Shown here: piece after piece, positions 36,587 to 43,894 of the stretch | How positions within the stretch are numbered: the stretch's first letter is position 1 | Layout of the letters: every line of letters begins with the position of its first letter | Virus record (IMG/VR): IMGVR_UViG_3300012270_000003 | Span: 1 to 49,286 of that record | Length of the DNA stretch: 49,286 nt | Source of the DNA: a virus | Strand: one strand, 5' to 3' | Notes under the pieces: generated by a model | The model's input: the letters and a program-made list of their open reading frames with translations, nothing else | Told to the model about the DNA's origin: nothing | Database searches by the model: none | Position numbers and translations under genes: made by a program

Positions 36587-37256
36587 TCTTTAACCAATCT
36601 ATTTCAGGTTTATTTTCTTGTTTTAAATACTCGTTGCATCTACTAAAGCACTTACTACCAAAGAATCCTGTATGAGCAGCGTAAGGACTTGGATGAGGAG
36701 CATGAATAACATAATGATGTTCAGGTATCAATACACTTTTGTATTGCGCCTGACGCCCCCAAAGTATAAATACTACAGGGTCTTTTTTGTTACATACGAG
36801 TTCAATAATCTTACTTGTGAATGTTTTCCATTCATATACACTATGGGAACCTGGTTGATTCTGTCTTACAGTGAGTGATGTGTTTAATAATAACACCCCT
36901 TGCTTTGCCCATCGTTCTAAATCAGGATTATGATAAGGTTGAAAGCCAATATCATCTTCTACCTCTTTAAAGATATTTTTGAGAGAAGCTGGAATAGACT
37001 CCATTCTCTCATCACAACTAAAAGCTAAACCGTTAGCTGCTTTATGAGGGTAGGGGCCTTGTCCTAATATCACTACCTTTACATCATCTAAAGGAGTTAA
37101 TCTTAAAGCTCTGAATACCTGATAATTTGAAGGGAAAATAGTGTACTTTATACGTTCTGAACGTATATATGCGTGGAGCTTTTTCATGTAATACTTACCG
37201 AACTCATAGCGAAGTGGTGTATTAAACCACTCCCCTAAGCGTTCTTTAAGTTTCAT
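36576..37256 (-). CDS. ung: Family 1 uracil-DNA glycosylase with catalytic Asp replaced by Gly
   Basis: 226 residues, the normal UNG length. Conserved elements: VVILGQGPYPHKAANGLAFS (residues 61-80), QGVLLLNTSLTVRQNQPGSH, FILWGRQAQ and HAPHPSPYAAH (catalytic His188). The first motif should read GQDPYP/H; here codon 67 is GGC, so the Asp that activates the attacking water is Gly. All else looks intact, including the DNA-intercalation HPSP loop. Known work on UNG shows this Asp is needed for efficient cleavage but not for binding. The protein may therefore bind uracil-DNA without cutting, or the base is a sequencing error. It overlaps the upstream nuclease stop (ATGA). Confidence 0.85.
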   Translation of the reverse strand: MKLKERLGEWFNTPLRYEFGKYYMKKLHAYIRSERIKYTIFPSNYQVFRALRLTPLDDVKVVILGQGPYPHKAANGLAFSCDERMESIPASLKNIFKEVEDDIGFQPYHNPDLERWAKQGVLLLNTSLTVRQNQPGSHSVYEWKTFTSKIIELVCNKKDPVVFILWGRQAQYKSVLIPEHHYVIHAPHPSPYAAHTGFFGSKCFSRCNEYLKQENKPEIDWLKNEI

Positions 37257-38290
37257 AGTAGCGGATTTCGTCGTTTAAATTCTTCTATCTGAGAATCAAA
37301 TTCTATAGGATGAAGTCCACTATTTGTATGTTCAGGTTTAGGTATATCCCATCCATGATCATCATAAAAACGTATGGTTTTAGAAGCAGATAATAGCATA
37401 TCCTCACCTAACTTTAATACTTGAATAGGAATCGGAATTAAATAAGCCTGATGATAAGGAACTGAACGTACCATTAAACAGCGCGTTTTAATAAGCCATT
37501 CTGCTTTTAACTCTTCTTCATCTATAATATTTTGAGTCACTAAATACCACATTAGAAGCTTTCTATAAAGGGCTTGCTGTCTGTGATACCTGTATTTATT
37601 AATATACGTGTAATTAAAAGACTCTATATTGTCTGAAGAAGATTTTAAATCAATGTTATAAATTATCTTGTTTTCAAAATCAACAGCTGCAAAATCAATC
37701 TCTCCTTTCCACTTAATATTATGCATAGGCATTCCAATTACTTGGAGATGCTTAAATACTCGTAAATTATTGGGAGTATTGAAAAGTAATGTATTAATGA
37801 CCTTTTTATTCATACATGATTTCTCGATGTACTTTAACATTTCCCAGTCATTGTTAGAAACAATAATTTTGTTTCCATGATTGGTTTTGAATTCAACCAT
37901 ATAACGCAGTTTTTCAGCCAAATCTTTAGCCTTATCAAGATCTCCTTTACTATAACAGGAGTCATGAATTTTAAATAAAGTCTCATCTGGAATGTGCTCT
38001 ATAGATCTGTCTTCCAGTAATAGTTTAGCTAAAAATTGTTGTTGGTTTGGTGATGAAGGGCTTTCAAACCCAGGGTCTTGTATATACTTCTTAAGGAATT
38101 TTGGTCTATCCAATAAAAAATAATCTATCATAGTACCTGTACGTTGCCACTTTGTATCTTCTTGATCTGCTTGTCCCATTTTATTCATTTTGAATGAAAT
38201 TGGGTCATGCAAATGTTTAAGGTCACTGTTAGCTATGGCAGGATGTGCTCTATATCCAAGGTATTCGTTGGAGTTCGTTTCTTTTGTCAT
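37253..38290 (-). CDS. PD-(D/E)XK exonuclease (RecB/Cas4-like)
   Basis: 345 residues from ATG 38290 (a longer start at 38332 overlaps the upstream gene more deeply). The nuclease core is seen as KWKGEIDFAAVD (metal Asp), YNIDLKSSSDN (D-x-K) and YRYHRQQALYRKLL (motif with Gln-x3-Tyr), spaced as in the RecB/Cas4/lambda-exonuclease-like superfamily. The N-terminal YLGYRAHPAIANSDLKHLHD, with RTGTMIDYFLLDR after it, is the usual leading section of phage PD-(D/E)XK nucleases. It probably resects DNA ends in recombination together with the RecA-like ATPase and resolvase nearby. Its TGA overlaps the UNG start (ATGA). Confidence 0.75.
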   Translation of the reverse strand: MTKETNSNEYLGYRAHPAIANSDLKHLHDPISFKMNKMGQADQEDTKWQRTGTMIDYFLLDRPKFLKKYIQDPGFESPSSPNQQQFLAKLLLEDRSIEHIPDETLFKIHDSCYSKGDLDKAKDLAEKLRYMVEFKTNHGNKIIVSNNDWEMLKYIEKSCMNKKVINTLLFNTPNNLRVFKHLQVIGMPMHNIKWKGEIDFAAVDFENKIIYNIDLKSSSDNIESFNYTYINKYRYHRQQALYRKLLMWYLVTQNIIDEEELKAEWLIKTRCLMVRSVPYHQAYLIPIPIQVLKLGEDMLLSASKTIRFYDDHGWDIPKPEHTNSGLHPIEFDSQIEEFKRRNPLL

Positions 38291-38942
38291 GGTAAAATCT
38301 GAATATAAATTTTCTGTCATCCCAGCTATCAACAGGTATTATTTTAGGACTTGGAGCCCATGTAATAAATTTTATGTTGTCGTCTGGAATAAGCGGTTTT
38401 AGTTCTTTCCCTTTATAATAAATAGCATTAGAGTCACTTTTATCTGTAGTTTCATGTAGTGAATCTTCAAAGTATTTATAGTAGAAAAACAGGTTAAATA
38501 AATCCCAATGAGTCTTTTCTACCGTAGTGTACATATCCCATGTAACTCGGAGAGGAAACGTTGTAATAGGTCCATGCTTTAATACATGTTCTTGTACAAA
38601 AGGTCTGAAAAAGTCCTTTAATGATCTCGCAAGTTTTGCACGAGTATGGGGACTCCCATAACCTGATAATAAATTGTTTCCTGATAGTTTTTCATAGCGG
38701 GGTTCTCCTGCTGTTCTTGGATTTGCCAGTATTTTCTCCCCATTTTCGTCCTTAAGGTATCCTTTAGCATCAAAACTGTAGATGCCATCTTTTACCTTTT
38801 TGGCGTATGTTTTAGGGAGGGAACGGGGATACATGCCCCCTCCGTTTTTCTTTTTGTAATACTTAGCTCGCCGTGAATCAGCGGTTTTAACCCTGGTAAT
38901 AAACTGAGGAACCTCAATTTCTGCCAGTGGTTTGTTGCTCAT
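38250..38942 (-). CDS. RusA-like Holliday junction resolvase (probable)
   Basis: 230 residues. The C-terminal half shows a RusA-like pattern: beta strand PLRVTWDMYT, then HWDLFNLFFYYKYFEDSLHE (the D..N...K...D-L helix), a loop, LIPDDNIKFITWAPSPK (acidic pair), and DDRKFIFRFYHD as last strand. In RusA the conserved acidic residues bind the metal that cleaves four-way junctions. The N-terminal 100 residues are basic and not recognised. Its ATG lies 29 bases inside the previous small ORF, and it ends with TAG. Assignment is by pattern, so moderate; a remote homology search would settle it. Confidence 0.6.
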   Translation of the reverse strand: MSNKPLAEIEVPQFITRVKTADSRRAKYYKKKNGGGMYPRSLPKTYAKKVKDGIYSFDAKGYLKDENGEKILANPRTAGEPRYEKLSGNNLLSGYGSPHTRAKLARSLKDFFRPFVQEHVLKHGPITTFPLRVTWDMYTTVEKTHWDLFNLFFYYKYFEDSLHETTDKSDSNAIYYKGKELKPLIPDDNIKFITWAPSPKIIPVDSWDDRKFIFRFYHDKRNELQRIPWI

Positions 38943-39051
38943 AATTTAGTTCTTGTTTTAGATGTTTTTGTTGTGCTTTTAACACCATCATCTGAATAGG
39001 GTCTTTATCTAAGAATTTACCTACTTTTAATTTATTTTCTACAACAAACAA
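38914..39051 (-). CDS. Short basic protein between primase and resolvase (start uncertain)
   Basis: The frame is open from ATG 39183 to TGA 38914, but its first 113 bases overlap the end of the primase gene. The part outside primase begins near TTG 39051 and encodes about 45 residues (LFVVENKLKVGKFLD, then QQKHLKQELNYEQ), a helical, lysine-rich peptide. I prefer the TTG start because a 113-base overlap is unusual here, but the ATG cannot be excluded. No family is recognised. It overlaps the resolvase start by 29 bases. Confidence 0.4.
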   Translation of the reverse strand: MFVVENKLKVGKFLDKDPIQMMVLKAQQKHLKQELNYEQQTTGRN

Positions 39052-39070
39052 TCGTTTATTATAGTCAATA

Positions 39071-40066
39071 TCAGAAGGGTGGAATGTATTGTAAAAGTAA
39101 TTCTTTAGCCTCCTGAATGCTGTTGGTCTTGATGTAATCGGAAATATCCTTGGCACCGTAATCTCGCGTGTTATATTTTCCATTGGTTAAGAATAAATAA
39201 GGGATTGAGTGTTTATGTTTTAGTATATTAGCCAATCGTATTCCTGGTTCATCGAAATCATAGAAGCTCCATATTATTCCAAAGCGTGCTTTCAGCTTTT
39301 CTATAATGGAAGGATAGGGTTCGGTTGTTTCATTTTGCATAGCTATCGCAGAATATCCAAGAACGTCAAGGCACATCACATCTTTTAATGATTTTGTGAT
39401 GATAAGATTATCACCTGTTTCTGGTATTTGAATCCAACCATTAATACGATTTGTATTGGTTAGAAATCGATATTTACCTCTTCGTGTGAAGAAATATATC
39501 TTCCATCGTTCGTCTCCATTCTTTGCCTTACCGAAGTAATAAGCAAGAGCAGGATCAGATTTTTTGTAAGTATAGATCAACTTTCCGTTTAACCATACAT
39601 GTGATGGTGGAAATACGTTGAACTTCTTGCATTGTTCGCTGGAAATACCATGTGATTTAAGATAATCAATAAGCTCAGGTTTCCATGTCCCAAACTTGAC
39701 TTGTATTTTAGACTTGTGTGATTTACGTGGTTGCAACTCCTCTTTATGTTTAATACGAGGTTTAAGATTTTCAATGTTATCAATTAGTTCACGTTTAATA
39801 AGCTTAAGAGCTTCCATAAACGAAACGTTTCTAACTTCCTGTACAATATTAAAACAATCTTTAGGTTTTGGTTCTGCCCAATCTCTAAACCAGAGTTTAC
39901 CTCCACTCCACGCTAAATTGCATGTGGGACTTTTATCACTGCGTAAAGGAGAACAAAACATTTCACCAACTTCAACATTAATATGTAAGAAATGTTCAAA
40001 AATAGCGTGCTGTGATACATATTTAAGAATATATTCAGCGGTTAAATCAGGTTCTATATTATACAT
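39071..40066 (-). CDS. DnaG-type DNA primase
   Basis: 331 residues. N-terminal zinc-binding-like module: FCSPLRSDKSPTCNLAW with Cys38 and Cys49, then GKLWFRDWAEPK; the full four-ligand site is not obvious, as in many phage primases. A TOPRIM domain follows at about 215-300: LIITKSLKDVMCLDVLG (metal Glu position occupied by Ser), then IIWSFYDFDEPGIRLAN with the DxD pair. Small size and a missing helicase domain fit a stand-alone primase that works with the DnaB-like helicase. The gene starts just after an intrinsic terminator, so it needs read-through or its own promoter. Confidence 0.8.
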   Translation of the reverse strand: MYNIEPDLTAEYILKYVSQHAIFEHFLHINVEVGEMFCSPLRSDKSPTCNLAWSGGKLWFRDWAEPKPKDCFNIVQEVRNVSFMEALKLIKRELIDNIENLKPRIKHKEELQPRKSHKSKIQVKFGTWKPELIDYLKSHGISSEQCKKFNVFPPSHVWLNGKLIYTYKKSDPALAYYFGKAKNGDERWKIYFFTRRGKYRFLTNTNRINGWIQIPETGDNLIITKSLKDVMCLDVLGYSAIAMQNETTEPYPSIIEKLKARFGIIWSFYDFDEPGIRLANILKHKHSIPYLFLTNGKYNTRDYGAKDISDYIKTNSIQEAKELLLQYIPPF

Positions 40067-40077
40067 ATACCTATAAT

Positions 40078-40112
40078 AAAAAAGCGAGAGAGCTTTAATT
40101 GCCCCCTCGCTT
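40078..40112 (-). terminator. Intrinsic terminator between the replication operon and primase
   Basis: On the minus strand a 7-bp stem AAGCGAG/CTCGCTT encloses a 17-base loop and is followed by six T residues (40083-40078). It lies 9 bases after the stop of the 40121-40801 gene. A GC-containing stem plus U tract directly after a stop codon is a classic rho-independent terminator. It is the only clear one I found in the minus arm. Confidence 0.7.
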
Positions 40113-40120
40113 AGAGTTAA

Positions 40121-40801
40121 TTACCAGTTTACATCTTCATTTAAGTCGACGCCTGGCGTTACAGCTTGTGGATCATCACTTTCTGTTTCTGCTTTAAGTT
40201 TTGTCACCCGATCATACGAGGTAATCTCAAGTTTAGACTTCTCTGCAGGCACCGCCATAGACTCAACAAATGGAGGATATGTTGGAAGTTGAGAGTAGTC
40301 ATTCTTATCAAGAGTGACTTTAAGTCTCAACAATGTACCTTGTATACGAGAATCTGTAAACGCAGCGGCATAGCGTTTTCCAAATTCTGCATAATTCTTA
40401 GGTGCATTTCCTTCAGAATCCAAAAGCGCTTTTTTGATGTCTTCAGCAGCCATTACTTTAGTAGCAATGTGCTTTGCACGCTGATTAAACAAGTCATAAC
40501 GCTGTTTAATGGCATCTTCATGGGTAATCTTCTCACCCTTTACAAAACCATTAGCAACATCATCACGCTTATGAACACGTTCAGTATCGTGGTACTGTCG
40601 AACCATGTCTTCGTTCACTTCCCAAAGTATCTCTCTGAGTTGTGAACCAAATTCATCTTTAAATGTAACCTGAATAACAGGTTCTCCATCGTCTTTAAGA
40701 GGAGCAAATGTTACTCCTGCAATTTTAATGTTTTCCTGAATCCCTGCATTAATAGCAGGGGTTACATTTGATTCTTTTACATTTTCATCTATTCCGTACA
40801 T
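40121..40801 (-). CDS. Probable ssDNA-binding / replication accessory protein with acidic tail
   Basis: 226 residues. A beta-rich start (IKIAGVTFAPLKDDGEPVIQ, then VTFKDEFGSQLREILWE), a helical middle (FNQRAKHIATKVMAAEDIKK) and another beta part (GTLLRLKVTLDKNDYSQLP). The C-terminus is acidic and ends DLNEDVNW. Single-stranded DNA-binding proteins typically have an OB-like core and an acidic tip with a final aromatic or hydrophobic residue that docks partners, so I infer that role. The next gene upstream ends the same way. Position between the RecA-like ATPase and the terminator supports a replication function. No direct SSB signature was found. Confidence 0.55.
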   Translation of the reverse strand: MYGIDENVKESNVTPAINAGIQENIKIAGVTFAPLKDDGEPVIQVTFKDEFGSQLREILWEVNEDMVRQYHDTERVHKRDDVANGFVKGEKITHEDAIKQRYDLFNQRAKHIATKVMAAEDIKKALLDSEGNAPKNYAEFGKRYAAAFTDSRIQGTLLRLKVTLDKNDYSQLPTYPPFVESMAVPAEKSKLEITSYDRVTKLKAETESDDPQAVTPGVDLNEDVNW

Positions 40802-40840
40802 ACGTAATATTTATTTTTTTGAATTAATTAATTATGATTA

Positions 40841-41329
40841 CTACCAGTTACCTTTACTTTCTTGCTCGTCAGCAACAGCGAAGTCTTCTGGATCTTGGTT
40901 AGGTTCTTCTCCCATATCGTTACTAAGAACGTCTTGCTCAGAGTCATCTCCATCTTCGGTTTCCATTACATCACTTTCAAGAGTGATATACGTATTTCCG
41001 TCTTTCTCTTCCACATTAAATGTGAATTCAACAGGCTCTTTGTCCAAGCTAAGCATCGTTTTCAATGCATTAGCTGTAAAGGTTTTGCCTTTTTGATCAG
41101 CGTCTCCTCTTCCTGGATGAACATTAGCAGAGTCGTTTGGAACAAGTTGTAATACCGGAGTGTTTGTTGATTTATCTCGAAGAAGCACAAACCCATTGTC
41201 ATTCATATTGTGCTTGACATAGGCGTCTTGTCCGAGGGTGAATTTACCAGTTTTCTCGCTATATCTCAAATCGTAATCAGCGCGAGCATTGATAGTATTC
41301 ACAGTTTCTAATTGATCTAAATTTAACAT
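40841..41329 (-). CDS. Acidic-tailed replication protein, partner of the SSB-like neighbour
   Basis: 162 residues. The first 105 look like a compact beta-rich domain (KTGKFTLGQDAYVKHNMNDN; GFVLLRDKSTNTPVLQLVP; VEFTFNVEEKDGNTYITLES). The last 45 residues are highly acidic and disordered and end EQESKGNW, closely echoing the NEDVNW end of the neighbouring protein. Two adjacent genes with separate cores but the same acidic tail type suggest a shared binding partner such as the helicase or polymerase. The gene ends with tandem TAG TAA stops. No family is recognised. Confidence 0.55.
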   Translation of the reverse strand: MLNLDQLETVNTINARADYDLRYSEKTGKFTLGQDAYVKHNMNDNGFVLLRDKSTNTPVLQLVPNDSANVHPGRGDADQKGKTFTANALKTMLSLDKEPVEFTFNVEEKDGNTYITLESDVMETEDGDDSEQDVLSNDMGEEPNQDPEDFAVADEQESKGNW

Positions 41330-41363
41330 AAGTATTTATTAATTAAACGTTTAAATTAAGGAA

Positions 41364-42113
41364 TTAATCGATAAAGATTTTATCCCAATGTGTAATAATG
41401 TTACCTTTGTCATCTTGTTCTGAAATAACAAAGTCTTCGCCATCTAAATGACTACAGCGACTTCCTGCCGTTGTATCATCGTCAGCGAAAAAAGTGATAC
41501 GTCTTTTTGTATTATCATCTGGATCGACGTATACATATCCAATAGCATCTACATCTGCAGCTGTAATAGATTTTAACTTTCCAGTAAGGTCAATATCCTT
41601 AACAGATACCTGATCGCCTTCTTTCTCAATCACACTATCTTTTACGTGACCGATGAAAATGATATGTTCAGATGTTCGTTTAAAGACATCCATCCATTGC
41701 TTAAATTCTGTCCGCAATAGCTGGTAACCCTTACCATAATCAAGTTCAAGTACAGTTTGACCAGTAAAGTTTCTGCCCATAGCACTCTGCTTATATTTAG
41801 CAGTAGCTGAGCGTTCACACCAATCTTCCAGCTTAGAAATCGTATCAAGTGTTGAATACTTATACGGTTGTCCAGCCTTATAGATGGCTTTACAAGTTTC
41901 ATTGAACTCAGTTAAATTATTAGCTTGCATTTTCAATGCTTCCACAAAATTACTTCCCTGCTCAATATCAACTATCAGATTATCTTCTAATTGAGAAAGG
42001 ATTGTTGTTTTCCCAAACTTGGGAGGACCATAAATTAACAGGCTTCGTGGGTTCCTGTTATTAGGCTTAATAGGTGTCTTAGGTAGTTCCATTATCGGCA
42101 GTGTAATTGACAA
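41364..42113 (-). CDS. RecA-like / Sak4-type recombination ATPase
   Basis: 249 residues. Walker A is YGPPKFGKTT at 28-37; a Walker B-like strand IIFIGHVKDS is near residue 160, and YSTLDTISKLEDW supplies an acidic segment before it. This 'GPPKxGKT' type is the AAA_24/Sak4 group of small phage recombinases that anneal or exchange strands with SSB help. An alternative start at ATG 42092 would reduce the overlap with the helicase gene from 35 to 14 bases. It is next to two SSB-like proteins, and the exonuclease and resolvase follow further down, together making a plausible recombination set. Confidence 0.75.
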   Translation of the reverse strand: MSITLPIMELPKTPIKPNNRNPRSLLIYGPPKFGKTTILSQLEDNLIVDIEQGSNFVEALKMQANNLTEFNETCKAIYKAGQPYKYSTLDTISKLEDWCERSATAKYKQSAMGRNFTGQTVLELDYGKGYQLLRTEFKQWMDVFKRTSEHIIFIGHVKDSVIEKEGDQVSVKDIDLTGKLKSITAADVDAIGYVYVDPDDNTKRRITFFADDDTTAGSRCSHLDGEDFVISEQDDKGNIITHWDKIFID

Positions 42114-43269
42114 TTAATTGTTCTCGTTTTGGATCTCGTAGAGAGGCATAAATAGCATCGTTCATATCTTTTGGAGAAGGTAGCTCTTTGAAAAGACCAT
42201 TTTCTCCAATAAATTGATACCCAAATATTTGGTTATCCGGACCATAACTGTTTTTAAGAAGATGAAAGCTTCTGAATCGGTTAATGTTGTGTTCACTGAG
42301 ACATTTTTCTGGCTTGAAACCTACTACATCGCTTACTTTATACTTGTAAGGATTAAATAGAATTCCTGCCATATCACAGTCATTATACATATTACTTGAC
42401 CCTGAAAAATCTTTGTCTTCAGGAAGTAAATCTGTCTTAACTCTGCGAAAAGTATCAGCAATATTTCGATTCATCTGACTAACAATAACTTCACTCATAC
42501 CAAACAGATCTCGAAGTATACGTGTATACTCTGACATCTTATCCAGATTCTTCTTATCAGAAAAATTCTGCTCATTCTTCATTGCCTGTAGATGGTCTAC
42601 GATTCCAATAACTATCTTATCTGGATCATCAGGTACATAAACAGGTTGATAATGAGTGGCTGAAGGGCATTCTGATTCGTGAGCTTTTACCTCACCTTTA
42701 GATGTTTCCTTTATGAAGATATATTCATCTTCTCCTTCTTGTTTTCTTAGTTTTTTATAGTAGTACAGAGTACCTTGTTCAAGCATTCGTTTCGCGAAGT
42801 GTTTATAGATGCCTGTAGGATTTTCTATCCCATCTACAATCTCTACAACTTCTTCAAGACTTGTTGCCCAATCATAAGCTTCCATAATAAGCTCATACAA
42901 TTCATCTGTAATTCTACTTTTCTTTGGTCCCCAGCCTATTAAGCTGGAAGTATCAATAAGAATACCATACGTGCGATATAGATACATACATACCCATTTA
43001 GCTTTACGGCGTTCTTTATTACGTTCCAGAGAGCGAAGAATAATCTGTAATTTAACTCCTTGCTCTTTACCATGGTCAAAGTACCATTTGGTTGGTCCTA
43101 CGGCATAGTTTAAATCTATCCATGCTGATTTCCCTGAACCCCCTGCACCACCAATAAGATGATACAAGCCCTTTCCCATAAAGATATATCTGGAAAGTTT
43201 ATTGTGTTCAAAAGGAATTGTTATTATGTCACCACTACGGGCTTTGTTTATTTCTTGAAGTAAATTCAT
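42079..43269 (-). CDS. DnaB-like replicative helicase (SF4)
   Basis: 396 residues. Walker A GGAGGSGKSA at 40-49; a Walker B-like strand IVIGIVDHLQAMK near 215-230, where DHL takes the place of the more usual D-[YH]-[IL]; then VIVSQMNRN, which corresponds to the H3 segment of DnaB-family helicases with Gln sensor. The usual DnaB N-terminal domain is missing, so it is the ATPase core with a specific middle insertion (about 100-200). It unwinds the fork ahead of the family A polymerase. Its start overlaps the upstream gene by 4 bases (ATGA). Confidence 0.75.
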   Translation of the reverse strand: MNLLQEINKARSGDIITIPFEHNKLSRYIFMGKGLYHLIGGAGGSGKSAWIDLNYAVGPTKWYFDHGKEQGVKLQIILRSLERNKERRKAKWVCMYLYRTYGILIDTSSLIGWGPKKSRITDELYELIMEAYDWATSLEEVVEIVDGIENPTGIYKHFAKRMLEQGTLYYYKKLRKQEGEDEYIFIKETSKGEVKAHESECPSATHYQPVYVPDDPDKIVIGIVDHLQAMKNEQNFSDKKNLDKMSEYTRILRDLFGMSEVIVSQMNRNIADTFRRVKTDLLPEDKDFSGSSNMYNDCDMAGILFNPYKYKVSDVVGFKPEKCLSEHNINRFRSFHLLKNSYGPDNQIFGYQFIGENGLFKELPSPKDMNDAIYASLRDPKREQLIVNYTADNGTT

Positions 43270-43868
43270 TCAGCAGCGTGCATATTACTTTGAATCGTGG
43301 TGGTTCCCCCATCTTTGATTTCTTGTAGCGTCCGCCACAATTCACCTCGGATAAAGTTATCAAAGTTAAAATTGATCTCATCATTCTCTTTAGCCCACTC
43401 GATTAAGCTCATAATATGCTTATGCTTAGTCTTGCTTTTAACTTTAGATAGATACAGTTTCTTCAATTCTCCTATTTTACAAACCTTAAGTTTTATCTTA
43501 GGTCCATTAGGATTATTGAAGTTGTCTATCAGGGTTGGGTAAGCTTCAAATAACTGATCGAATGCATCAGCATGTATAAATACATGAGTCTTGAATTTAT
43601 CTGTTACTTCAAGTAAATCAGGATTAGACGTTTGGTGGTCATTGGCATCTTTTAAAAGCCCTTTTTCCACTAAATCATTAATCTCTGTTTTCTTCCAGGG
43701 AACTGCCTGTGTTGTGTACTTCCACAAATTTGCAATAGGCTTAGTATTCTTATTAAACGAACCGTTTTCTTTTTCATCTACATAAAGCAGATAACAAAGT
43801 AAGAACTGATTAGCATTTATCTTAAAATGTGTAAGTACAGCAATGTATTTAGAGAGGTTTATAAACAT
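43266..43868 (-). CDS. Unknown replication-block protein, candidate initiator or helicase loader
   Basis: 200 residues. The N-terminal third (YIAVLTHFKINANQFLLCYL; PWKKTEINDLVEKGLL) looks like a winged helix: helices followed by a turn and a basic helix. The C-terminal part ends with a helical section (MSLIEWAKENDEINFNFDNF, then GELWRTLQEIKDGG) resembling the 'fIRGelW' tail of helicase-recruiting phage proteins. It is coupled to the DnaB-like helicase (ATGA overlap) and lies between two helicases. A loader or origin-binding role is plausible but inferred from fold impression and context only. Confidence 0.55.
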   Translation of the reverse strand: MFINLSKYIAVLTHFKINANQFLLCYLLYVDEKENGSFNKNTKPIANLWKYTTQAVPWKKTEINDLVEKGLLKDANDHQTSNPDLLEVTDKFKTHVFIHADAFDQLFEAYPTLIDNFNNPNGPKIKLKVCKIGELKKLYLSKVKSKTKHKHIMSLIEWAKENDEINFNFDNFIRGELWRTLQEIKDGGTTTIQSNMHAAE

Positions 43869-43894
43869 TTACTATTTCATATTTAGTTTTCCTT

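Noticed and set aside
40166-40645. Plus-strand ORF of 159 residues
   Set aside because: Antisense of the acidic-tailed SSB-like gene; Cys/Arg/Phe-rich shadow pattern.
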